From NCBI GenBank assembly GCA_009774215.1, contig VSNH01000080.1:1-16551 (forward strand): a DNA stretch of 16,551 bases, written 5' to 3'. Below are positions 6,815 through 13,949 of this stretch, piece by piece. Source of the DNA: Lachnospiraceae bacterium (GTDB lineage: Bacteria > Bacillota > Clostridia > Lachnospirales > Lachnospiraceae). Positions within the stretch are counted from its first letter, which is position 1. Each line of letters begins with the position of its first letter. Both the position numbers and the translations under genes were made by a program. The notes under the pieces were generated by a model. That model was not told the origin of the DNA. It did not search any database and worked only from the letters and a program-made list of their open reading frames with translations.

Positions 6815-6951
6815 GTGTGAGAAGTACTTCTAGAACTCAGCAGCAGAGGCTGCTTCGTTAAGAAGTACTAAGTCTCACACAGGAGAATACCCAAAATACG
6901 GGCATTCCCCACACGGATATGAGATTCCGCAGAGCGGAATCATGGCGGTTA
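6815..6951 (+). repeat. Tandem structured element, unit 1 (three hairpins)
   Basis: P1 (6815-6880, 66 nt): GTGTGAGA pairs with TCTCACAC; then AGTACTTCT with AGAAGTACT, a 3-nt AAG bulge on the right; AAC with GTT; AGCAGC with GCTGCT; apical loop AGAG (6845-6848). P2: GAATACCC (6885-6892) with GGGCATTC (6900-6907), one A-C mismatch, 7-nt loop AAAATAC. P3: GATTCCGC (6923-6930) with GCGGAATC (6934-6941), loop AGA. Unit 2 has the same architecture with compensatory changes. A further hairpin, TGCGGC/GCCGCA (6790-6808), just upstream may replace a preceding P3. I do not recognise it as any riboswitch or T-box class I know. Confidence 0.8.
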
Positions 6952-7086
6952 GCGTGAAAAGTACTTCTAGCCGCTCATGTCAGAGGGCATTTTGCGGAGA
7001 AGTACTATGTTTCACGCCGAAAAACGCCAAAAACGGGCGTTTTTCCAACGGATATGAGATTCCGCACAGCGGAATCATGGCGGTTA
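6952..7086 (+). repeat. Tandem structured element, unit 2 (three hairpins)
   Basis: P1 (6952-7017, again 66 nt): GCGTGAAA with TTTCACGC; the invariant AGTACTTCT with AGAAGTACT and a 3-nt ATG bulge; CCGC with GCGG; ATGTC with GGCAT (one G-T); apical loop AGAG (6982-6985). P2: GAAAAACGCC (7019-7028) with GGCGTTTTTC (7036-7045), 7-nt loop AAAAACG. P3: GATTCCGC (7058-7065) with GCGGAATC (7069-7076), loop ACA. The block around P3 (7048-7087) is identical to 6913-6952 except for one loop base. A third unit appears to begin at 7087 (GTGTTGAGAAAG) and run straight into the ribosome binding site of the sigma gene. Confidence 0.8.
7025..7044 (+). terminator. Possible attenuator inside unit 2 (P2 hairpin)
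   Basis: CGCC (7025-7028) pairs with GGCG (7036-7039), followed by five T residues (7040-7044). The fuller stem also recruits the Ts into pairing with upstream As. The stem core is short, so termination would be weak or conditional. The matching hairpin of unit 1 lacks the T-run, so only the second copy could terminate. Confidence 0.3.
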
Positions 7087-7111
7087 GTGTTGAGAAAGGG
7101 GGCGGTGCCAT

Positions 7112-7627
7112 GTGAGTGACGATGAACTGGTTGAGAGAATCAAAGGCGGTGACGAAGCGGCGGCGGAAGAGCTGATCGACCGCTATTATGACGCTATCCT
7201 GCGGTACTGCGGCTGGCACTGCGCCGCCCCGGAGAAGGCGGAGGATCTGACGCAGGAAACTTTTTTAAAGCTGTTTCGGAGCCTGCCGAAATACAGGGGC
7301 AGAAATAAGTTCAAGGCTTATCTGTACACAATCGCCAACCGCCTGTGCATCGATGAGAGCAGGAAAATGCCCGTCTACTCTCTGGAAGATGCGGAAGATA
7401 TGGCTGACAGGAAAAATACGATTGCGCAGGCGGAGCACAGGGAGGATATCAGGCGTCTTTTAGGTGTTTTGTCCGTGGAACAGAGGGAGGCAGTCATTCT
7501 CCGTTTCGGGCAGGAGCTTGGTTTTTTTGAGATCGCAAAGGTGACGGGATGCAGTATGCGGACGGCGCAGAGCCGGGTCAGGAACGCGCTGCGGCTGATG
7601 AGGAAGGAGTTTGGTGATGAGCGATAG
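7112..7627 (+). CDS. ECF-type RNA polymerase sigma factor
   Basis: 171 aa with both sigma-70 regions of the extracytoplasmic-function group. Region 2 is about residues 20-90 (AEDLTQETFLKLFRSLPKYRGRNKFKAYLYTIANRLCIDESRK). Region 4 is about 116-165 (LSVEQREAVILRFGQELGFFEIAKVTGCSMRTAQSRVRNAL), containing the helix-turn-helix that reads the -35 element. The start is GTG at 7112, with GGGGGCGG 8 nt upstream; an ATG at 7110 is followed directly by TGA and cannot be used. The gene overlaps the next by 11 nt. It heads an operon with a membrane protein and an ABC transporter, so it probably responds to an envelope or antimicrobial stress and activates its own operon. Its leader holds the tandem structured element. 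Confidence 0.94.
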   Translation: MSDDELVERIKGGDEAAAEELIDRYYDAILRYCGWHCAAPEKAEDLTQETFLKLFRSLPKYRGRNKFKAYLYTIANRLCIDESRKMPVYSLEDAEDMADRKNTIAQAEHREDIRRLLGVLSVEQREAVILRFGQELGFFEIAKVTGCSMRTAQSRVRNALRLMRKEFGDER

Positions 7628-8384
7628 GGAATTAAAGGGATATCTGAGGGATTCTCTGGGACAGGGAGCGGAGATCAAACCCGGAAAAAAGGCGGAAACC
7701 GTCATGCGCTGCGCGGAAGTGATGCGCCGGTATGGGGACTGCGGGGAGGAGGAGAGGACGGGCTTCTGGCAGTTTTTGTCAGATGTTTTCCGATTTGAGG
7801 GGTTGTCCATCTTTGGGCTGCAGACCGGGGTATTGTTTCTGATCTGTATCCGGCTTGGCACCATAGATCATGTGTCATATTACATTCCCGCTTTTACGCC
7901 GCTGTTTGCGCTGGCTGTCATACCGCCGCTGCTGCGCAGCCAGTTTTACAAAATGAGTGAAATGGAGGCGGTGACAAGGGCTTCCGGCGCGGAGACCATA
8001 CTGGCAAAGCTGGTTCTTGCGGGTGCGGCAAATCTGGTAGGGATTACAGTAGTTTTAGGGCTGGTTATGTACAGACGTCAGTCTGGCGAGGGGATCGGAC
8101 GGATCATTTTGTACGGTCTGGTGCCGTATCTGGTCTGTATGACGACTATATTGCGGCTGATCAGACTGCGGAGGAGGGAAAGGATTCCTGTCTGCGCGGT
8201 GGTGACGATAGCCTATTGTGTTGTCTGGGGGATATCGGCAAACAGGATGCCGCAGGTCTATGAAACGTCCGCAACAGGCTTGTGGATTGTGTTGTTTCTT
8301 GTTTTTGGCGGATTTTTTGGCAGGGAGATCGGCGTGATAGCCGGGAGAAAGAGGGAGGGAAAATTATATGGAATTATCGGTTGA
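7617..8384 (+). CDS. Polytopic membrane protein, possible anti-sigma partner
   Basis: 255 aa from ATG 7617, chosen because AGGAAGGAG (7601-7609) is 7 nt upstream; in-frame TTG 7611 and GTG 7614 are too close to it. Residues 1 to about 58 are hydrophilic and presumably cytoplasmic. About six membrane segments follow (for example GLSIFGLQTGVLFLICIRL, a segment near YYIPAFTPLFALAVIPPLL, and GLWIVLFLVFGGFFG near the end). It overlaps the sigma gene by 11 nt and the ABC ATPase gene by 17 nt. Position and topology suggest a membrane-bound anti-sigma factor. The zinc-binding HxxxCxxC motif of ZAS anti-sigma factors is absent, so any inhibition would use another fold. It could instead be a transporter subunit or sensor. 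No family recognised with confidence. Confidence 0.75.
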   Translation: MSDRELKGYLRDSLGQGAEIKPGKKAETVMRCAEVMRRYGDCGEEERTGFWQFLSDVFRFEGLSIFGLQTGVLFLICIRLGTIDHVSYYIPAFTPLFALAVIPPLLRSQFYKMSEMEAVTRASGAETILAKLVLAGAANLVGITVVLGLVMYRRQSGEGIGRIILYGLVPYLVCMTTILRLIRLRRRERIPVCAVVTIAYCVVWGISANRMPQVYETSATGLWIVLFLVFGGFFGREIGVIAGRKREGKLYGIIG

Positions 8385-9234
8385 CCGTCTGACGAAGCAT
8401 TACGGGAGCAAAATTGCGGTGGACTGTGTCAGTGTGGCTTTAAAGCCGGGGATATACGGTCTGTTGGGGGAAAACGGAGCGGGAAAGACGACGCTTATGC
8501 GGATGCTGTGCGCCATTCTGGAATCCACTTCCGGGGAGGTGTTTCTGGACGGCAGGGAGATTGTCTCCATGGGTGCAGAATACAGGGATATCCTTGGGTA
8601 TCTGCCGCAGGATTTTGGCTATTATCCGAACTATACGGCGAGGGAGTTCCTGCTGTATATGGCGGCGCTCAAGGGCATTCCGAGGGATAGAGCAAAGAAG
8701 CGGGCGGAGGAGTTGTTGGAGGTTGCCGGTTTAAGCGAGGTAGCGGCAAAGAAAATCAAGACCTTTTCGGGCGGCATGAAGCAGCGGGTGGGGATCGCAC
8801 AGACGCTCTTGAATCACCCGAAGCTATTAATTTTGGACGAGCCGACGGCAGGACTTGACCCGAAAGAAAGGGTGCGCTTCCGCAATCTGATTTCCGATTA
8901 TGCGGCGGGCAGGATTGTCATTCTTTCTACCCATATCGTGTCGGATATCGAGGCGATCGCGGACGAGGTGCTGCTGATGAAAAAGGGAAAGCTGGTATCG
9001 CAGGGCACGGTTTCCGAATTGACAAAAGAAGCGGAAGGAAAGGTATGGGAGCTGACGGTTTCCCCGGCAGAGGCGAAAAGCTGGCAGGAGAGGGCGGCGG
9101 TCGCTAATCTGCGGCATGAAGGGGAACAGGTAGTGCTGCGCATTCTGTCGGATGAGAAACCCGCGGAGGGGGCGGTGCCATGTGAGGCGGGGCTGGAGGA
9201 TTTGTATCTGTATTCCATGCAAGGGAAGAAGTAG
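8368..9234 (+). CDS. ABC transporter ATP-binding protein (BcrA/CcmA-like)
   Basis: 288 aa with all ABC ATPase motifs: Walker A GENGAGKT with Lys40, Q-loop Gln81 in YLPQDFG, signature FSGGMKQR (133-140), Walker B LLILDEPT with Asp157/Glu158, and H-loop His189 in STHIVSD. The C-terminal ~70 residues are the accessory domain usual in single-domain drug or peptide exporter ATPases. It hydrolyses ATP on the cytoplasmic face to power the permease at 9295. The ATG is preceded by GAGGGAGGG, overlapping the upstream gene by 17 nt. The substrate is unknown. In sigma-linked cassettes of this kind such pumps often concern antimicrobial peptides or envelope stress, an inference only. Confidence 0.95.
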   Translation: MELSVDRLTKHYGSKIAVDCVSVALKPGIYGLLGENGAGKTTLMRMLCAILESTSGEVFLDGREIVSMGAEYRDILGYLPQDFGYYPNYTAREFLLYMAALKGIPRDRAKKRAEELLEVAGLSEVAAKKIKTFSGGMKQRVGIAQTLLNHPKLLILDEPTAGLDPKERVRFRNLISDYAAGRIVILSTHIVSDIEAIADEVLLMKKGKLVSQGTVSELTKEAEGKVWELTVSPAEAKSWQERAAVANLRHEGEQVVLRILSDEKPAEGAVPCEAGLEDLYLYSMQGKK

Positions 9235-9294
9235 ATGTTGTGGTGAGTTTTGCAAATGCCTAAAGACAGGGAGGATTGAAAGGAGAAAGCGGGA

Positions 9295-10545
9295 ATGGAA
9301 TTATTCAAACTGGAACATAAAAAGTTATGGCGGAAAAACAGCACCAAAATATGTGCCCTGCTATGCTTTTTTTATTGCGTGGCATTAGGGAGCGTACTGA
9401 TGCTTCAGTGGGGCGCTTTCGGGAGCAGGAAGGCTGCTGCGGATTACAGCAGAAATTTTGACGGGTACGAGAACATAAGAAGGTGCCAGGCTTATTTTCA
9501 TAAATACGGGGAACTGACGGACGAGACTTTGCAGGAATGGGTCAGAGATTATCAGCGTCTTCACGCCGTGGTGGTTGAAGAGGAAAGAACACAGGGTACG
9601 GCGGATGGGGAAATACTTCAGCAATACCAGAACTCCGGATGGGAAGCGGTAAACAGTATGCTTAGGCAGCTCTATCCGGAACTGGAGGAAACGGACATGC
9701 GCTCCGTTATGATCATGGGCTGCTATGTGGAGCCGGAGAAGCTTACCGGGCTTTATGAAAGAAGAGAGAAGGCACTGGAGACTTTCCTTGAAATCAGCGG
9801 ACAGACGGGGACGGAGAGGGAATATCTTCTGCGGATTAACGACAGGGTGCAGGAGCCTTTTACATGGAAATGGGCGGAAGGATGGTCGACTATTCTCGGT
9901 GATTCCGTTTCCGGACTTGGAACCGTGCTTGCGCTGTTTTTGGCGGTCGTTCTGTCGTCCCTGTTTGCCGGGGAGTGGCATGATAATACAAGCCCGCTCC
10001 TTTTGACGACGAAAAACGGATGGCGAAAACTGGCATGTGCAAAGGTGTTCACAGGGCTTTTATTTACGCTTGAATTATTTGCCATGACAGCTGCCGGGAT
10101 GATCTGTTCACAGCTTGTCTTTCTTGGAACGGAGGGGTGGGATATGCCCATCCAGACGGTCAAAATGATCGCGATTGCGCCCATGAATATGCTGCAGGCG
10201 GAAATCTACGAGTATGCCTTCACCCTGCTCGGCGCAATGGGCTATGCGGGGCTTGTCATGCTGTTCTCAGCGCGCTGCAAGAATCATGTGCTGGCACTTC
10301 TTATGAGTCTGGCAGCAGTATATGTGCCTATGAGCGTATATAACCGTGTGCCGGTTGTAATGGAAAAAGTGTTTGACGTGCTGCCCCTTGTGGGGAGCGG
10401 CGCGGATGTGTTCCGCACCAATACCTTTCATCTGTTCGGTCGTTATATCTGGTCGCCCTATCTGATCATCTGGGTGCCTTTGCTGATCGGCGTTTTGTGT
10501 CTGAGACCCGCCGTTAAGGGATGGGCGAGACGGATGCGAGGGTGA
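9295..10545 (+). CDS. ABC-2-like transporter permease
   Basis: 416 aa, started at the ATG preceded by AAAGGAG. One membrane segment near residues 19-38 is followed by a ~165-residue soluble, presumably extracytoplasmic domain (about 40-205), then five or six membrane segments. The stretch FAGEWHDNTSPLLLTTKNGWRKLACAK (224-250) after the second segment is the ABC-2 permease hallmark: a Glu, a 'lLLttp'-like stretch and a Lys before the next helix. It is the membrane partner of the ATPase encoded 60 nt upstream. The large outer loop resembles the layout of lantibiotic or bacitracin-type exporters, but the substrate cannot be read from sequence. The gene looks intact. A Fic remnant begins in the same frame right after its stop codon. 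Confidence 0.85.
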   Translation: MELFKLEHKKLWRKNSTKICALLCFFYCVALGSVLMLQWGAFGSRKAAADYSRNFDGYENIRRCQAYFHKYGELTDETLQEWVRDYQRLHAVVVEEERTQGTADGEILQQYQNSGWEAVNSMLRQLYPELEETDMRSVMIMGCYVEPEKLTGLYERREKALETFLEISGQTGTEREYLLRINDRVQEPFTWKWAEGWSTILGDSVSGLGTVLALFLAVVLSSLFAGEWHDNTSPLLLTTKNGWRKLACAKVFTGLLFTLELFAMTAAGMICSQLVFLGTEGWDMPIQTVKMIAIAPMNMLQAEIYEYAFTLLGAMGYAGLVMLFSARCKNHVLALLMSLAAVYVPMSVYNRVPVVMEKVFDVLPLVGSGADVFRTNTFHLFGRYIWSPYLIIWVPLLIGVLCLRPAVKGWARRMRG

Positions 10546-11142
10546 AGACCCAGAAGCACTTATCATTCCAATGGAATTGAAGGCAACACGTTATCCTATG
10601 CGGAGACATATGCCATTTTGTTTCATGACAATGAGTTTCAGGTATCCGCGAACCAAGAGAAATATATGGGGCAATTCATCATAAATATGCGGTTAATTAT
10701 ATCCTGAATCATTTGGACGAGGATTTGTCGGAGCGGCTCATAAAGGACATGGCGATACTGATTAACCGAAATATCTCTGAAATATCAGGATACAGAATGG
10801 TTTCTGTCAGGATACGCAAAGCGGAGCATATTCCGCCGGAGCCGATACAGATACCGCAGCAGATGATGTATTTTGTATATAACTACAATCATACGGAATT
10901 TGCTAGTGTGTATCAAAAAATTGCGCAAATGCACCTGCAGTTTGAACGGATACATCCCTTTGAGGATGGGAACGGCAGGACGGGACGGCTGCTTAACTAT
11001 GAATTAATAGGAAATAATCTGGCGCCGGTGGTGATTCCGAAGGAAAAGAGGAGTGATTACTTTGAATGACAGTTCTGCGCTGGAGAAGTTTCTGGAAGAG
11101 CTAAGTCAGCAGGAGCAGGAAAGGATGCGTATTATATATTAG
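10546..11142 (+). pseudogene. Frameshifted Fic-family (AMPylase) pseudogene
   Basis: Three reading frames together give a class II-like Fic protein. Frame A (10546 to about 10656) holds TYHSNGIEGNTLSYAETYAILF, including the inhibitory-helix motif S-x-x-x-E-G. One missing A near 10656 shifts reading to frame B, which gives REIYGAIHHKYAVNYILNH and continues to 11069 with an intact active-site motif HPFEDGNGRTGRLLNYELI (catalytic His). A stop at 11067-11069 is followed in a third frame (11062-11142) by LNDSSALEKFLEELSQQEQERM, a Fic-like C-terminus. The N-terminal ~40 residues are missing and there is no start codon or ribosome binding site. An intact Fic would transfer AMP to target hydroxyls. 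I infer a decaying gene; sequencing error could explain one shift but not also the missing 5' end. Confidence 0.8.
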
Positions 11143-11174
11143 AGGAAAAGAAGAAAACGGAGGGAGAAAGCTAC

Positions 11175-12320
11175 TTATTGAAAATCTTCCGACCGGTACT
11201 GCGCCCCATCTTTCGTAATCAGCAGATAAGCCACGTCCTCCTCCGCATCAAGAAACTTCTGCCCATCCTCCAGCCCCAGACAGAGACAGGACGTGGAGAG
11301 GGCGTCGGCTCTTGTGGAGGACTCGCAGATAATGGTCACGCTGGCAAGTTCGTTGTCCACAGGATAACCGGTGGCTGTGTCGAGGACATGGTGATAGAGC
11401 ACGCCGTCCTCATAGAAACAGCGCTCGTAAATGCCGGAGGTCACTACGGACGTGTCATGGATTTCCACGGCAGTAAGCGTCGTGCCCGTCTCCGCAAAGG
11501 GTTCCTGAACGCCCACACGGAAAGGGGAGCCGTCCGGTTTTTCACCGATGGCGAGCACATTGCCGCCCAAGCTGATGCAGGCGCTTTTTACGTTCTGAGA
11601 GAGCAGGTATTCCTTCATCCTGTCCGCGATATAGCCTTTGGCGATAAAGCCCAAGTCCACGGCGGCTTTCTTGTCGGTCAGCGTGACGGTGCGGTAGACG
11701 GATTCGCCGGTCTCGTCCGAGGGAGCGGTGCCAAAGCGGATGTTGTCGCAGGAGACGTGGGAGAGCGCCTCCCTGATGGCATGATCTTCCGGCACATGGG
11801 CTTCCCCTTCGGAGCCGAAGTCCCAAAGTTCGCTGACAGGGCGGATGGTGGGATCTATCCGTCCTTCCGTCCTGTTGGCGTAGTCTGCCGCTGTGACAAG
11901 CAGCTTAACGGTTTCTTCCGATACCGTGACGGCTTTCCCATCCGTATGGTTGATCTTCCACACATCAGACCCTTCCTTTGTTGCGCTGAATAGGTTCTCA
12001 TACTTTTCCGCCAGCGCAAAGCACCCATTCAGAACGGATTCATCTTCCGTGTCATATAAAGTAATCTGAATCACCGTATCGAAGTAAAAGCCCGTTCGTG
12101 AAATCGGATCAATATTTCGTGTACAGTCAGCCAGAATGACGGGGATTACGGTAACTATAATTATTACAAAAATAATATGAAATATCCATGTCCACTTATT
12201 TCCTAAATTCATTGTATAGCCAAACCCACTTCGAGACCTTTTAATAATTACTCTTTTATCTTCTCTGTTGAAATACAGTCTTCCGGTTAACCAGCCATCA
12301 TCTCTATTACGCGACTTCAT
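11175..12320 (-). CDS. apbE: ApbE-family FAD:protein FMN transferase with DUF5808-like N-terminus
   Basis: 381 aa from the ATG whose complement is 12318-12320, chosen because AAAGGAG lies 6 nt upstream; the longer in-frame ATG (12422) lacks such a site and would overlap other sequence. Residues 7-40 (DDGWLTGRLYFNREDKR, then GFGYTMNLGN) resemble DUF5808, a short Trp/Asn-rich membrane-associated domain. One membrane helix spans about 43-65. The rest is ApbE: RTGFYFDTVIQITLYD, RIDPTIRPVSELWDFG, AVDLGFIAKGYIADRM (220-235), SLGGNVLAIG, TSGIYER, HHVLDTATGYPV and ADALST. ApbE uses FAD to attach FMN covalently to a Thr of membrane or exported flavoproteins, with Mg2+. The catalytic domain would lie outside the membrane. 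No flavoprotein target is encoded in the window. Confidence 0.9.
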   Translation of the reverse strand: MKSRNRDDGWLTGRLYFNREDKRVIIKRSRSGFGYTMNLGNKWTWIFHIIFVIIIVTVIPVILADCTRNIDPISRTGFYFDTVIQITLYDTEDESVLNGCFALAEKYENLFSATKEGSDVWKINHTDGKAVTVSEETVKLLVTAADYANRTEGRIDPTIRPVSELWDFGSEGEAHVPEDHAIREALSHVSCDNIRFGTAPSDETGESVYRTVTLTDKKAAVDLGFIAKGYIADRMKEYLLSQNVKSACISLGGNVLAIGEKPDGSPFRVGVQEPFAETGTTLTAVEIHDTSVVTSGIYERCFYEDGVLYHHVLDTATGYPVDNELASVTIICESSTRADALSTSCLCLGLEDGQKFLDAEEDVAYLLITKDGAQYRSEDFQ

Positions 12321-12373
12321 AAAGCACTCCTTTGCAGCTTCCGATGTATGCATTCTCGACCCACGTAAAAAAA

Positions 12374-12565
12374 TTATCCAATCCCCGATTCGTCTCCCAA
12401 AAACATCCCCGCCGTATACCATGAGTGCGTATCCCGCTTATCCACCACAGAATAAAGCTCGCACGGAATGCCGCGCGCCTGCGCTTTTTCTATCTCTTTT
12501 TTGACCCGGAGCATCTTTGCATACAACCCGAAGTAGCTTAGGCTTTCACGAGTGGAATCTTTCAT
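12374..12565 (-). CDS. Small protein of unknown function (63 aa)
   Basis: Start at the ATG complementary to 12563-12565, with GGAAAGG about 8 nt upstream. The protein starts MKDSTRESLSYFGLYAKMLRVKK, continues with a charged helix and GIPCELYSVVDKRDTHSWYTAGM, and has no signal peptide or membrane segment. It lies 53 nt upstream of the apbE-like gene on the same strand and may be co-transcribed. No family recognised. The balanced composition and good ribosome binding site favour a real gene, but it is short and could be spurious. Confidence 0.55.
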   Translation of the reverse strand: MKDSTRESLSYFGLYAKMLRVKKEIEKAQARGIPCELYSVVDKRDTHSWYTAGMFLGDESGIG

Positions 12566-12628
12566 AAGCAAAACCTTTCCTATGTTTAATAATGACCTCC
12601 GAATAATAGCTGCATCGTGCATACCAAT

Positions 12629-12657
12629 TTTATACAGTCAAGTTGCCATTTCCCCAA
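12629..12657 (-). promoter_or_regulatory. Possible promoter for the minus-strand small ORF/apbE pair
   Basis: Read on the minus strand: TTGGGG (complement of 12652-12657), 17 nt, then TATAAA (complement of 12629-12634). The -10 is good, the -35 weak. It lies about 65 nt upstream of the 63-aa ORF in the region divergent from the GH25-like gene. Confidence 0.35.
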
Positions 12658-12749
12658 TATCATGGTATCATATCTTCGAATGAAAAGACAGTATGAAATC
12701 CCACTTACGGGAATGTATGAAAGGCAGCATTCTCTGTACTTAGAAAGGA

Positions 12750-13949
12750 ATGATGAATGATATGAAGTTACCGGGAGAAGAGGAAACGGGGGGCGGCGTA
12801 GGCCCTTCCCTGATTTATATGGTGATCGGCGTGTCCGCCTTTGTCCTGATCGTTCTGTTTGCCGTGTTCCAGGGCAATGACAACAAGCGCGGCGGCAGCG
12901 AATATCTGCAGGAGATACAGGCGCAGAAGGAGGAAGAGGCGAAACAGGAAGAGCTGGCGGCGGTGCAGGAGGAAGAAGCAAAGCCAAAACTCCGCGCGGA
13001 GGATCTGGATTTCTGGGATATGTACCCGGAGGAGGAAGAGACAGAATCGACAGCGGATGCGGGGGATGTGTCAGCGCCGTCTGCCTCTAAGAATCCTTAC
13101 ACCGAGAAGGCGGAGCGTGAGAAGGAGTTGGACAGGCAAAGGGAAGAGGAGCAGCAGAACGAGCAGCAAAACGATCCTGCCACGGACGGAAAGCATACCC
13201 TGATAACGAACAGGGACGGCTCGGAGGAATGGGTGTTGATTAGCCCTTACCTGACGAAAAACACCTTGGACTTTACAAAGATGGAGGACAAGGCAGGATT
13301 GAAGCGTTATATGGAAAACGGCAGAAAGACTTCCTATGTTGGGGTGGATATCTCCAAGCATACGGGGAAGGTTTATTTCCCGAGTCTGAAGGCGGCGGGG
13401 GTGGATTATGTGATGATCCGTCTCGGCAGCCGGGGATACAGTACAGGACAGATCACGCTGGATGAGAATTTCAAGGAAAATATTGAGGGGGCGATCGAGG
13501 CCCAGCTCGATGTGGGAGTCTATTTTTATTCTCAGGCCATCTCCCAGGACGAAGCTGTTCAGGAGGCAAATTTTGTGGTACAGAATCTGGAGCCCTACAG
13601 GGCGCACATCAAATATCCGGTTGCCTTCAATATGGGTTTCGTGTCCAACGACAAGTCGAGAATTGAGGGACTCAGCCGGGAGGATAAGACGACGGTGACG
13701 GTCAGCTTTCTGGACGCGATCAGAGCGGCCGGCTATGTGCCCATGATTTACGGCGACAAGGAGTGGCTGATCAAAGAGGTGGATCTGACTAAGCTGCAGA
13801 ACTATGACGTGTGGCTTTCGCAGGAAGAAGAGATTCCGGATTATCCTTACCGTTATGCCATGTGGCAGTATGATACGGACGGTGTGTTAAACGGCATCGA
13901 TGGCGGTGCTGATTTGAATATCTGCTTTGTCAGCTATTCGGAGCGGTAA
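12750..13949 (+). CDS. Membrane-anchored GH25 lysozyme-like protein, catalytic residues apparently lost
   Basis: 399 aa. A short cytoplasmic head, one membrane helix (about 21-40), a charged Glu/Gln-rich stalk (50-150) and a C-terminal GH25 muramidase-like domain (195-399): SYVGVDISKHTG with Asp200, VDYVMIRLGSRGYSTG, GVYFYSQAIS, IKYPVAFNMGF, GYVPMIYGDKEWL, YDVWLSQEEE and MWQYDTDGVLNGIDGGADLN. The domain should face the cell wall. In active GH25 enzymes the strand after 'YPV' ends in DxE; here those positions read Asn294 and Gly296, so muramidase activity is doubtful. Start codons at 12750, 12753 and 12762 are all possible; AAAGGA (12744-12749) is very close to the first. It may bind or scaffold peptidoglycan rather than cut it. 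Confidence 0.88.
   Translation: MMNDMKLPGEEETGGGVGPSLIYMVIGVSAFVLIVLFAVFQGNDNKRGGSEYLQEIQAQKEEEAKQEELAAVQEEEAKPKLRAEDLDFWDMYPEEEETESTADAGDVSAPSASKNPYTEKAEREKELDRQREEEQQNEQQNDPATDGKHTLITNRDGSEEWVLISPYLTKNTLDFTKMEDKAGLKRYMENGRKTSYVGVDISKHTGKVYFPSLKAAGVDYVMIRLGSRGYSTGQITLDENFKENIEGAIEAQLDVGVYFYSQAISQDEAVQEANFVVQNLEPYRAHIKYPVAFNMGFVSNDKSRIEGLSREDKTTVTVSFLDAIRAAGYVPMIYGDKEWLIKEVDLTKLQNYDVWLSQEEEIPDYPYRYAMWQYDTDGVLNGIDGGADLNICFVSYSER

Noticed and set aside
6815..7090. CRISPR array or IS element at the tandem repeats
   Set aside because: Only two long units with internal hairpins, no spacers of uniform size, no transposase and no target-site duplications.
7110..7115. ATG start for the sigma gene
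   Set aside because: ATG at 7110 is followed immediately by TGA; the open frame begins with GTG at 7112.
11178..11993. 271-aa plus-strand frame opposite the ApbE-type gene
   Set aside because: The minus-strand ApbE motifs are unambiguous; the plus frame is an antisense shadow.
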